From the NCBI RefSeq assembly GCF_019042245.1, contig NZ_JAHQCX010000014.1, positions 1 to 64,000 of the forward strand: a stretch of DNA of 64,000 nt. Direction: 5' to 3'. Positions 25,470 to 33,487 of the stretch are shown here, in pieces (the first letter of the stretch is position 1; the number at the start of each line of letters is the position of its first letter). Source of the stretch: Diplocloster modestus (lineage in GTDB: Bacteria; Bacillota; Clostridia; Lachnospirales; Lachnospiraceae). The notes beneath the pieces are model-generated. The model saw nothing but the letters and a program-made list of their open reading frames with translations. It was not told where the DNA came from and made no database searches. Made by a program: the position numbers and the translations under genes.

Positions 25470-26393
25470 TTATCTGCTTAATCTTTCCACATAATGGGAA
25501 GCTTCCTGTGCCGCGACCGCTCCGTCGGAGCATGCGGTGATCACCTGCCTTAAGTTCTTCGTAATACAGTCTCCCGCACCATAGATACCTGGAACGTTCG
25601 ATTCCATCTTATCATTCACAGTTACATAACCATAATCATTCAACAGTCCGGTATCTTTTAAGAACTCCGTCGTGGGCGTCAATCCTATGTATTCAAACAC
25701 TCCGTCACAAGCTGCCGTATTTTCCTCTCCGGTCTTGGTAGATTTGAAGTAAACTCCCTCCAGTTTACTCTCACCTTTGAATTCCAGAATGTCCTGGTAC
25801 GGATAAATCTTCACATTCTCCATCGCCCTGAGTTTATCACAGGCCATGGGATCAGCGGTCAGATCAAACATAGTAACGATGGTCAGCGATTTTACGATAC
25901 CCGCCAGGAAAATAGACTCTTCCACCGCTGAATTTCCTCCCCCGATCACTACCACATCTTTATCCCGATACTGGGCGCCGTCGCAGATCGCACACCAGCT
26001 GATGCCGTTTCCGCGGAATTTATCTTCTCCCGGTATGTTCAGGCATCTCGGCCTGGTTCCCGTAGCGATAATCACTGAACTGGCCGTGTAGACCGTATCG
26101 TCCTCCACGCAGCAGATTACTTTTTCGTCACCGTCGTTTTGGATCTCCTTAACCGTCTTATAGTCGAACTCCACCTGGAAATCCTGTGTGTGCTGGAACA
26201 TCTTATAAGCCAGCTCCGCGCCGTTGACAGAACCTACACCCGTATAATTCTGGATCTCGTTGGTGTTGATAATCTGTCCGCCCGGCGCCAGTTTATCCAG
26301 CATTAACACCTTCATGTCCGCTCTGGCCGCATAGATCGCTGCCGTCATCCCCGCCGGACCTGCCCCTACTATTACTACATCATACTGTGCCAT
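25470..26393 (-). CDS. trxB: Thioredoxin reductase
   Basis: A 307-residue low-molecular-weight thioredoxin reductase: FAD loop IVGAGPAGMTAAIYAARA, redox pair WCAICDGA (CAIC in place of the more usual CATC), NADPH loop VVVIGGGNSAVEESIFLA, C-terminal GIYGAGDC. It is the first gene of the operon ending with asrC and is preceded by a leader of about 150 bases and a Crp/Fnr-type site. Confidence 0.95.
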   Translation of the reverse strand: MAQYDVVIVGAGPAGMTAAIYAARADMKVLMLDKLAPGGQIINTNEIQNYTGVGSVNGAELAYKMFQHTQDFQVEFDYKTVKEIQNDGDEKVICCVEDDTVYTASSVIIATGTRPRCLNIPGEDKFRGNGISWCAICDGAQYRDKDVVVIGGGNSAVEESIFLAGIVKSLTIVTMFDLTADPMACDKLRAMENVKIYPYQDILEFKGESKLEGVYFKSTKTGEENTAACDGVFEYIGLTPTTEFLKDTGLLNDYGYVTVNDKMESNVPGIYGAGDCITKNLRQVITACSDGAVAAQEASHYVERLSR

Positions 26394-26408
26394 TAAAATA
26401 ACCCCTTT

Positions 26409-26525
26409 CTTTCATGTTTTCCTCCAGCGGCGCGTTTACCGCGCCATAAATTCTACGGAAAAAGGTACACTGTACCTTTTTTCGCATGCTACGCGAAGGG
26501 ATGGATGAACATTTTGTTCAACCTT
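26409..26525 (-). promoter_or_regulatory. Structured 5' leader of the trxB-asrC operon
   Basis: On the minus strand the leader holds GGTTGAAC/GTTCATCC (about 26523-26500), TTCGCG/CGCGAA-type stem (about 26498-26482), a perfect AAAAAGGTACA/TGTACCTTTTT dyad (26460-26482) and GGCGCG/CGCGCC directly before TGGAGG. The first and last parts resemble the two-hairpin leaders of other genes in the window. Role unknown. Confidence 0.5.
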
Positions 26526-26555
26526 CGTCCTTCTTTACTGCTGTTACCATATTCT

Positions 26556-26595
26556 ATTATATTATAGTCGGGGGTAATTACTATAACCTGTGTTA
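26556..26595 (-). promoter_or_regulatory. trxB-asr operon promoter with Crp/Fnr-type site
   Basis: Two overlapping minus-strand TATAAT hexamers occur at 26566-26561 and 26561-26556. Upstream is TAACACAGGTTA (26595-26584), a TAAC-N4-GTTA dyad. Its centre falls about 40 bases before the start expected for the second TATAAT, a class II activator spacing. No good -35 is seen, as expected for an activated promoter. The same 14-mer TAACACAGGTTATA lies at 28328-28341. Confidence 0.65.
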
Positions 26596-26651
26596 AATGT
26601 CGAAAAATATTTTTTGTGCTATGAGCACTTAGCGGCTGTTTTCCGGCGCTG

Positions 26652-28145
26652 TTATTTCATTACAGCCGCCAGAAAATTAGTCACAGGAATACCGATGATC
26701 AGGACCAGGACCAGTTCCAGGCCCACATAGGTCAGTGTGTATTTGTATACATCCCCGGAGGGAACCCACTCCTTATTGCCATGCAGTATCGCTGCGAACG
26801 GTGATGCCGCAGGGGTAATGGCCGCTGAGAGCAGTACAAAGAATATCATGATCATAACGATCGGCACCGCATTGGCCCCCGTTGACATACAGTATGTGAG
26901 AATCACTGGCTGCAGGATCATACCGATTACCAGGCTGTTGCATAGATTGGTCAGCAGCACCGCAACGATAAGGATTACGACCGTGAATACCATGGGACTC
27001 ATACCGTTAAAGAGCGGGGATAACGTCAGGTTTAAGAATGCGGTAATACCGGTAGACTCATTTGTCATCACACCTCCAATCAGGATGGCGGCCGAACATA
27101 GGAAAAAGGTCGACCAGCTGAAGTCCTTGGCGAATACGCCGGTAATATTCAAAGCCGGTTTGCCGTCAATCTGGATTGCTGCCAGCGCTGCTGCCACCAA
27201 CACACCCAGACCCGGTGTATTTTCCGCCAGGAACGCCATTCCGGGAATCGTCTTAGGCAAAACGCTGGGCAGGAGCATCGCTATGATCAGAATAATGAAT
27301 CCCCATGATACCACCTTCTGCTGGGCATTCAGAGGCGGAAGCGGATTCTTCTTTAACATTTCTACATTCAAAGACTTCAGCTTACCCACATCCGGCCGGA
27401 ACACAAACTTGGAAAAAAGGATCACGGCTATAATCAGCAATATGCCCATGAACAATGTGGTAAACAAATACGCGCCGTCATTTATTATAATAGCTGTGCC
27501 GGTAGCGGCTTCCGAGATCGTCTTAAAATTACCGATCAAGGCCAGCCCGTTGTTCATATAGGGAGCTACCGGGAAGCCGATCAGCGTGGCTATCACTACC
27601 AGGATCAGCGCTATTTTCGGATATTTCTCTCCCTGCTTATATCCGACTTCCTCGAAAATGTCATACAAAACAGGCCAGAACAGGAAGATGGGGGCGAATG
27701 GGGATACGAAGGCCGCCATCAAGAAACAACCGATACAAATCATCATGGTAAACATCCAGGGTCTGCCGTTCGTAATTTTTCGTGTCAGGAAAAAGCGTCC
27801 TATGTACATCGTAATTTTGTTCGTGACTAATGCTCCTGCCAGGAGCATTAAAAACAGCATCTGGATAATCGTTACATTCCCCATGAATTCTACCAGCAGC
27901 GCCGACATCGGCTTATAACTGGACAGGCCGATCATAGCTACGGACATCAGGCTGCTCCAGAGCGGATCTACTGTGGTCCAAAGGTATAATGTACCAATGA
28001 ATATTCCGATAATTTCCATACCGACCGGCGTAACTTCCGGGAGAGAAATGGGCAAAAACCGAAACAGAATCATGATTGCGACACCGATCACAGAATGGAT
28101 TACCGTCGTATTGATCGATTTCTTCTGGGGAACTTGTTTAGACAT
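26652..28145 (-). CDS. SLC13/DASS-like anion transporter
   Basis: A roughly 497-residue membrane protein with 11-13 hydrophobic segments, in the ion-transporter superfamily. The segment LLTNLCNSLVIGMILQPV resembles the SNT-type substrate/sodium motif, and ITPAASPFAAILHG is its second-half counterpart. Start MSKQVPQKK at 28145 follows AAGGAG by nine bases; the frame opens earlier but without a site. It is next to the Crp/Fnr gene and opposite it, and shares an operator with the asr operon. Uptake of an anion such as a sulfated or carboxylated compound is inferred; citrate or dicarboxylate are alternatives. Confidence 0.75.
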   Translation of the reverse strand: MSKQVPQKKSINTTVIHSVIGVAIMILFRFLPISLPEVTPVGMEIIGIFIGTLYLWTTVDPLWSSLMSVAMIGLSSYKPMSALLVEFMGNVTIIQMLFLMLLAGALVTNKITMYIGRFFLTRKITNGRPWMFTMMICIGCFLMAAFVSPFAPIFLFWPVLYDIFEEVGYKQGEKYPKIALILVVIATLIGFPVAPYMNNGLALIGNFKTISEAATGTAIIINDGAYLFTTLFMGILLIIAVILFSKFVFRPDVGKLKSLNVEMLKKNPLPPLNAQQKVVSWGFIILIIAMLLPSVLPKTIPGMAFLAENTPGLGVLVAAALAAIQIDGKPALNITGVFAKDFSWSTFFLCSAAILIGGVMTNESTGITAFLNLTLSPLFNGMSPMVFTVVILIVAVLLTNLCNSLVIGMILQPVILTYCMSTGANAVPIVMIMIFFVLLSAAITPAASPFAAILHGNKEWVPSGDVYKYTLTYVGLELVLVLIIGIPVTNFLAAVMK

Positions 28146-28327
28146 ACCGTTAATCTCCTTTATCACACATTTTGGATCGTTAATTTTGTAACAAACGGGA
28201 GTAAAAAAAATAGATTGACGAAATCTTTTCGGATTCTTCTTCCCCTGATCATACAATTTTAACAAAAATTCACGATAAAACTTCTAAAGATTAAGTCGAT
28301 ATTAACATATTAATAGCGTCAAAAAAA

Positions 28328-28384
28328 TAACACAGGTTATAATTCTGTAGTATTTTTTCAGAAATAAATATGGTAGAATATAAA
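28328..28384. promoter_or_regulatory. Transporter/regulator intergenic operator and promoter
   Basis: TAACACAGGTTATA (28328-28341) matches the trxB site exactly. For the regulator gene on the plus strand, TAGAAT (28374-28379) or TATAAA (28379-28384) can serve as -10, putting the site 50-60 bases upstream. The transporter promoter on the minus strand is less clear (TTGACG near 28321 is a candidate). The single site may control both genes. Confidence 0.5.
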
Positions 28385-28434
28385 ATAACAGCGCTTGGAA
28401 AAGCCCCAATTATCGTACTGAATAACGTGTATAT

Positions 28435-28535
28435 GGAGGAACGGTTGAACGAAAAATACGCACCATTGGAGGAACGGTTGAACAAAGTACGTTCACCCAT
28501 ACCTATATGTGCAAAAATACGCACCATTGGAGGAA
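28435..28535 (+). repeat. Tandem duplications and two-hairpin leader before the Crp/Fnr gene
   Basis: GGAGGAACGGTTGAAC occurs at 28435-28450 and 28468-28483. A 23-base unit, AAAAATACGCACCATTGGAG then GAA, occurs at 28452-28474 and 28513-28535. The result is three GGAGGA Shine-Dalgarno-like sites, only the last placed correctly for ATG 28539. The segment 28476-28533 is also a copy of the two-hairpin leader (GGTTGAAC/GTTCACCC, ATACCTATATG, GTGC/GCAC, GGAGG). Confidence 0.7.
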
Positions 28536-28538
28536 ATT

Positions 28539-29219
28539 ATGTTTGAGAAAACAAATATTGAAAAACTATATAAATATGGTATGAAAGTCCAGGTTAAAAA
28601 AGACACCTATCTGTATAATTCAAACAGCGGTACCAATGAGCACAGCGCTTTTCTTCTGGAAGAAGGGCTTTGTGCCCTGCAGAGCCTGACCCGGGATGGG
28701 GAGGAGAAGATTTATCTCTATTTTGATTCGAAACGGATCATTGGTTTTGCCCAGATTATGAAGCGCGTGCTATTTCTCCCTGAAGAAGGCGCACAGTATA
28801 AAACTTTTTCCATTGTGGCCAAAACAGACTGTACCCTGTACCGCATCAATGATATCGATTTTTTCCGTCTTGTAAAAGAAGATCAGGAGTTTAATCTGTT
28901 TTTACTGCGCATCCTGACCAAAAACTATCTGGATATTCTGGACCGTTATCACCAGATCCAGGAAGAATCCGCCGCCGTCAGGCTTTGCCGTCTGATCCTG
29001 GAATTTTCTGTAGACAAACAGGGCAGAAAGACCCTGCCGAAATATTTTAATTATATTGAACTGTCCAAGTACCTGGGTATCCACCCGGTAACGGTTTCCC
29101 GTATCATGGGTAAATTAAAGCAGTACGGGTTTATCTCTAAGGATGGGCACAGTGTTGTGCTGGAAAATGAAGAAAAGCTCCGGGAATTTATCGAATCAGG
29201 GCAGGATGTGGAGTACTGA
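28539..29219 (+). CDS. Crp/Fnr family transcriptional regulator
   Basis: A 226-residue regulator with an N-terminal cyclic-nucleotide-binding fold (about 15-130) and a C-terminal Crp-type winged helix (IELSKYLGIHPVTVSRIMGKLKQYGFI). No N-terminal cysteine cluster is present, so it is not an iron-sulfur Fnr. Start ATG 28539 follows GGAGG; a frame opening ten codons earlier lacks one. It is divergent from the SLC13-like transporter and probably controls it and the trxB-asr operon through TAAC-N4-GTTA sites. The effector is unknown. Confidence 0.88.
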   Translation: MFEKTNIEKLYKYGMKVQVKKDTYLYNSNSGTNEHSAFLLEEGLCALQSLTRDGEEKIYLYFDSKRIIGFAQIMKRVLFLPEEGAQYKTFSIVAKTDCTLYRINDIDFFRLVKEDQEFNLFLLRILTKNYLDILDRYHQIQEESAAVRLCRLILEFSVDKQGRKTLPKYFNYIELSKYLGIHPVTVSRIMGKLKQYGFISKDGHSVVLENEEKLREFIESGQDVEY

Positions 29220-29511
29220 TTTGGGGCCGGGGCTTAATATATCGGGGCAGCACAAACCCTTCTGGAACGCCGGGTCCGGCCTCAGTGGCGGGGCAATAAG
29301 CTCATGGTTGAAAAAGCAACCTCATGAACAGATCTGGGAGCCTCTGAAAACAGGTAAAATGTCGGCGTGTGGGCCGACATTTTACCTTGAGTCTCCCTCC
29401 TCTATTCGGCCATGCTTTTTCAACCATGGGCTTATTGCCCCGCCACTGAGGCCGGACCCGGCGTTCCAGAAGGGTTTGCGCTGCCCCGATACTTAAGCCC
29501 CTGCTTTAAAT
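29218..29511. repeat. Long inverted repeat with internal hairpin (element 1)
   Basis: Arms of about 90-100 bases (29229-29318 and 29413-29501, extended weakly outward) are inverse copies with only a few differences. The 94-base centre contains a second, perfect 14-bp hairpin (29353-29366 with 29373-29386). The structure begins at the stop codon of the Crp/Fnr gene. Apparent reading frames inside it mirror the palindrome and are not convincing genes. It may be a long 3' UTR stem, a palindromic mobile remnant or a structured RNA. Confidence 0.85.
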
Positions 29512-29788
29512 CAGGCTGGATCAGTGTTGTGGCGAAGGAGGGTGTTATTGTCTTATTATTACTTTAGTTCAAAAGAGCCTGATTCCAATTGCCCTGGCCG
29601 GCTTCATACATACCATGGAATGGTTTTGAATTTGCAATTTGAGGTGGTACTTAGCGGACTCTGATAGTAACCGGCCGGAAACTATGATACCGGAAGGTGC
29701 GTACTTCACACAGGTACTGTATTTATTTATAATAATGTGTAAGAAGATTATTGAATGTTTTGGTCTGATGGGAAAAGGAGAATGTTAT

Positions 29789-30571
29789 ATGACCCATGAT
29801 GAACAAAGATTTTATTTGATACAAGAGCTGCTGTCGGAGGATGCCCGTTTACAAGATATTGAGATACCGGAAGATGAACAGAGACAAAAGGACCTGCTTC
29901 GCAGTTTGATGAATGTCCGCCCGCCCAAACAGATTGGTAAAGAGTTTTTAAGGATTCAGGATGAATATTTGTGCTGGGAGCGCGACAAGGCCGGTGTGAC
30001 AGACGCGGAATTACTGCCGCCTCTTTCGTCTGACGAACGGCTCGTTCTGTGGCAGGGGGATATTACCACCCTCCGGGTGGATGCGATCGTGAATGCTGCG
30101 AACAGTGCTCTGCGCGGTTGTTTTTATCCGCTTCACTCCTGCATCGATAATATCGTGCATTCCCGCAGCGGTATCCAGCTTAGGCTTCTTTGCGATGCTA
30201 TTATGAACCGGCAGGGTGGCGGGGAGCCCACCGGAAAAGCCAAAATCACCCCGGCATTTAATCTTCCATGTAAATATATCCTGCATACTGTAGGACCGAT
30301 CATCTATGAGCGTGTGACGAAAAAGGACTGTGAACTGCTGGCTTCCTGCTACCGTTCCTGCCTTGAACTGGCTGCCGGGAACGGATGCCTGAGCATTGCT
30401 TTTTGCTGCATATCGACCGGGGAATTTCATTTTCCAAACAAAGAGGCTGCCCAGACAGCAATCGCTGTTGTGAGAGAATTCCTGGATTCCGACACGAGGA
30501 TAGAAAAGGTTATTTTTAACGTATTCAAGGATAAAGATTTGAAAATCTATGAGGATTTACTGGGTGTATAA
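29789..30571 (+). CDS. Zinc-dependent macrodomain, protein-ADP-ribose hydrolase type
   Basis: A 260-residue protein: an N-terminal helical extension of about 80 residues, then a macrodomain. VNAANSALRGCFYPLHSCIDN carries the ADP-ribose loop (NAAN, 102-105) and the Cys111/His116/Cys118 pattern of the Firmicute zinc-type macrodomains that reverse SirTM modification. ATG 29789 follows AAGGAG by eight bases; the frame opens 50 codons earlier without a site. The SirTM gene follows after 43 bases, so the pair probably writes and erases one modification. Confidence 0.9.
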   Translation: MTHDEQRFYLIQELLSEDARLQDIEIPEDEQRQKDLLRSLMNVRPPKQIGKEFLRIQDEYLCWERDKAGVTDAELLPPLSSDERLVLWQGDITTLRVDAIVNAANSALRGCFYPLHSCIDNIVHSRSGIQLRLLCDAIMNRQGGGEPTGKAKITPAFNLPCKYILHTVGPIIYERVTKKDCELLASCYRSCLELAAGNGCLSIAFCCISTGEFHFPNKEAAQTAIAVVREFLDSDTRIEKVIFNVFKDKDLKIYEDLLGV

Positions 30572-30614
30572 GGTTAAACAGTTAAGCACCGCCCATGCGC
30601 GGCAGGAGGTTAAG

Positions 30615-31487
30615 ATGTCAATATTAAACAGGGAGAGTGCCGATATAATCGGACAGCTGCGGGAGGTCCTGGCAGACGCTGACGCGGTGATCATCGGCGC
30701 GGGGGCAGGACTGTCAGCTTCGGCAGGATATGCCTATGATGGTGAACGTTTTCACCGGTATTTCTCCGATTTTGAAGAAAAGTATCATTTCCGGGATATG
30801 TATTCGGGTGGTTTCTATCCCTTTGCTTCCTTAGAGGAGTATTGGGCATACTGGAGCAGGTATATTTATATCAACCGCTATACGGACCCGCCGAAACCAG
30901 TGTATCAGGATTTATACGGGCTGTTAAAGGATAAGGACTACTTTGTCCTCACAACAAATGTAGATCATTGTTTCCAAAAAGCAGGCTTTGATAAACACCG
31001 GCTGTTCTATACCCAGGGGGATTACGGCCTGTTTCAGTGTTCGAAGCCCTGTCACCGGAAAACTTATGACAATGAATCCCAGGTTCTGCGGATGCTGAAA
31101 AGTCAGTTAGATATGAAAATTCCAACCGGGCTGATTCCCCATTGCCCAGTCTGCGGTAAGCCCATGAGTATGAATCTTCGTTCAGACAATAGCTTCGTCG
31201 AGGACGAAGGCTGGCATTTGGCTGCTGAACGCTACAGAGGATTTCTGGATACGCACAAAAATAGGCAGGCATTATTTCTTGAATTAGGCACAGGAATGAA
31301 CACGCCGGGTATCATAAAATTTCCTTTCTGGCGCATGGTTCATGAGTGGCCGAACGCTGCTTATGCCTGTATCAATCTGGGTGAAGCCTTTGCCCCCGCT
31401 GAAATACGTAAAAAGTCAATCTGCATCGACGATGATATTGGAACGGTTCTAAAGCAAACGAATGCTCCCCTTCCAGGCGGTTTCTGA
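30615..31487 (+). CDS. SirTM-type sirtuin ADP-ribosyltransferase
   Basis: A 290-residue class M sirtuin. GAGAGLSASAGYAYDG (28-43) binds NAD; TTNVDH (113-118) is the NID-like motif. The usual catalytic histidine is replaced by Gln134 in TQGDYG, the SirTM hallmark associated with protein ADP-ribosylation rather than deacylation. CPVC (177-180) is half of a zinc site. The start follows AGGAGG. In characterised Firmicutes the operon also has a GcvH-like lipoyl carrier and LplA2; neither is beside this pair. Confidence 0.9.
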   Translation: MSILNRESADIIGQLREVLADADAVIIGAGAGLSASAGYAYDGERFHRYFSDFEEKYHFRDMYSGGFYPFASLEEYWAYWSRYIYINRYTDPPKPVYQDLYGLLKDKDYFVLTTNVDHCFQKAGFDKHRLFYTQGDYGLFQCSKPCHRKTYDNESQVLRMLKSQLDMKIPTGLIPHCPVCGKPMSMNLRSDNSFVEDEGWHLAAERYRGFLDTHKNRQALFLELGTGMNTPGIIKFPFWRMVHEWPNAAYACINLGEAFAPAEIRKKSICIDDDIGTVLKQTNAPLPGGF

Positions 31488-31506
31488 AAGGGGAACATTT
31501 ATATCG

Positions 31507-32223
31507 TTAAAGTTCGCTGTACCCATAACTGTTCACGATGGCATCCATCGGCAGGCCTGCCTTACACATCTCGCAGTCATCCGGCTCGGACAGCTTAAAG
31601 TCCGGCAGATCGGATACCTTGAATACTGAATTTACAGGATATCCCTCTATATTATCAATCACGCTGAATATAACCGAAATCCCCTCCACGATACCGCCGT
31701 AGGATGTAATACACCGGATACTCTTATAAATCGTCCGGCCCGACATGGCGGTAGCCAATACGACCAGCACATGCTTGTTCCTTATCATCCTTCGTATATT
31801 GTCTCTTACAACCATCTGGCCGCTGGAATCAAATTCAGGGCTTACCACATAAAAGGATTTGTGTTCGTTCTGGGAACTTACCCCCAGCTTACTCAGTTCC
31901 TGCGCTACATAAGCCCCTATCACCTCACAGCCATCCATACAGATAATGGTGTCGATCGGAGTCTTAGACGCGAACGACCTGGCCATCTCCGAGAAAAAGG
32001 CACAATCGCTTCCCCCCATATTGGTCTGAGTCAAATTCACACGGCTGACATATCGCTGGGACATCGTCTTGGCCACCATCTCAGCCTCCTTCTGACGCAT
32101 TTTCAGGTTGGACATATCTATATAATAATTGACATGAAAGCGGTCGGATGAAAAATGACCAGGAGTTACGGTAAGGTGAAGCTCCGGGTTCTCCTTCGAT
32201 GGAATCTTGATCCTTTCCTGCAT
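31507..32223 (-). CDS. Phosphoribosyltransferase-like protein
   Basis: A 238-residue protein with a type I PRTase-like fold. The segment HVLVVLATAMSGRTIYKSIRCITSYGG corresponds to the PRPP loop, but the two acidic residues normally before T-x-G-x-T are missing (VLATAMSGRT). An upstream DTIICMDGCEVIGAYVAQEL matches the family core. It is often annotated orotate phosphoribosyltransferase-like; real activity is doubtful. It is monocistronic and convergent with SirTM, 20 bases away. A C-terminal CEMC pair might bind metal. Confidence 0.65.
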   Translation of the reverse strand: MQERIKIPSKENPELHLTVTPGHFSSDRFHVNYYIDMSNLKMRQKEAEMVAKTMSQRYVSRVNLTQTNMGGSDCAFFSEMARSFASKTPIDTIICMDGCEVIGAYVAQELSKLGVSSQNEHKSFYVVSPEFDSSGQMVVRDNIRRMIRNKHVLVVLATAMSGRTIYKSIRCITSYGGIVEGISVIFSVIDNIEGYPVNSVFKVSDLPDFKLSEPDDCEMCKAGLPMDAIVNSYGYSEL

Positions 32224-32380
32224 AATTACCTCCTCCTGACACTCAAAATACTTATTTATATAAATACTATCATTTTTCCCCGGCTGCTGTAAATAACTTA
32301 GGCTATGTTCTTCCCGGTCATTTCTTATTTTTATTGTGTTGTATTCTGTTATTTGGTCCGGTAGAAGAGTTCGTCAATAC

Positions 32381-33487
32381 TCAGTCATGAATAGGTACTG
32401 AAAATACGTATTCATCCAGGATCTCTCTTGCGGAGTCCGGAATTTCCCGGAAACGGATCGGTACGATCTCAAGGGCAGTGATCTGCTCCGCGCCGTCGGA
32501 TATATCATACCTGATGTCTACTCTCCAATCCTGATTTTCTGTTTGCTCTACATTGACCAGCGTGGAATTTCCACCCTCTCCATTTTTAAATTCGTATTCG
32601 TTTCCCTGGTCGTCCCGGAAGAAGAATTCCGTGCCTGATGCAAAATCTCTTGCCTTCTGTTCCGCTCCTTCTCCCGAGAACTGATAGGAAAAATCGATTT
32701 TCATGGAAATGGGGGTGATGACGCAGTTGTTTAAAGAAGCACTGCAGTCTTTCAGCTGTATGATCTGACCCTGCTGCCGCTGCGCGGGCTGGTCAGAAGC
32801 CACCCGGAAGATCAAGTCCTGGTTCTGGTACCTTACGATTTCCTCCGGATTCTGGGTATCTGAGTCTGGTTCCGCTGTCGATTTACGATATACCGATACC
32901 GGAATCCGTACCTCGAAATCATCTGGAAGCCCCTGTTCGGACAAATCTACCCGGAATGTATATTCTCCATTTTCTTCCACAGTATCCACCGGTCCGCATT
33001 CTTTTCCGTCCGCAAACAAGCGGTCCGCGTTCAGATCATACTTTCTTCCGTTTTCGGTGGCGTTGGCATAGACGTATAGTTTCATTCCGTCGTATATGGT
33101 TTCCCTGATCTGTAATAGAGGAGACTGGTCCTCCAACGGCAGCCAATTTTCAGATCCCTCGACTGCGGTTCCTCCAGCCGTCGGGTTCTCATTTTTTTCT
33201 GTCTTCTGGGTAATGTCTGTCTGAAGCAGATCTTCCGCTTTTTCCCTGCGTTCATCCCGTTCCATATCGAACCGTTCAAACAAAAGATGTCTTGCCGCCG
33301 CGAACGCGGTGGTACCCAAAATTAAGGTGGCCGCTAACACCAGCAGAGCCTTTCTGCCGATATGTTTTTTCCTTCGGCAGCTCTTATCCCGTACCTGCCG
33401 GTCTATTTCCTGTATCACTGTCCTGTGAAAACATTCCGGGACTTCCGGAAATGTATTATCCCACAACGGTTTTTTTTCATATCTCAT
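32381..33487 (-). CDS. DUF4179-type membrane anti-sigma factor, first pair
   Basis: A 368-residue protein with a cytoplasmic N-terminus of about 45 residues, one membrane helix (ALLVLAATLILGTTAFAA) and a large extracellular beta-rich region. This is the usual layout of DUF4179 proteins paired with ECF sigma factors in Clostridia. Its ATG overlaps the sigma gene stop by four bases. It probably holds the sigma factor at the membrane until an envelope signal arrives. It is paralogous in layout to the protein at 55783-57336. Confidence 0.8.
   Translation of the reverse strand: MRYEKKPLWDNTFPEVPECFHRTVIQEIDRQVRDKSCRRKKHIGRKALLVLAATLILGTTAFAAARHLLFERFDMERDERREKAEDLLQTDITQKTEKNENPTAGGTAVEGSENWLPLEDQSPLLQIRETIYDGMKLYVYANATENGRKYDLNADRLFADGKECGPVDTVEENGEYTFRVDLSEQGLPDDFEVRIPVSVYRKSTAEPDSDTQNPEEIVRYQNQDLIFRVASDQPAQRQQGQIIQLKDCSASLNNCVITPISMKIDFSYQFSGEGAEQKARDFASGTEFFFRDDQGNEYEFKNGEGGNSTLVNVEQTENQDWRVDIRYDISDGAEQITALEIVPIRFREIPDSAREILDEYVFSVPIHD

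Noticed and set aside
29143..29496. A 117-codon frame after the Crp/Fnr gene
   Set aside because: It is the reading of long inverted repeat element 1; the peptide mirrors the palindrome and has no ribosome site.
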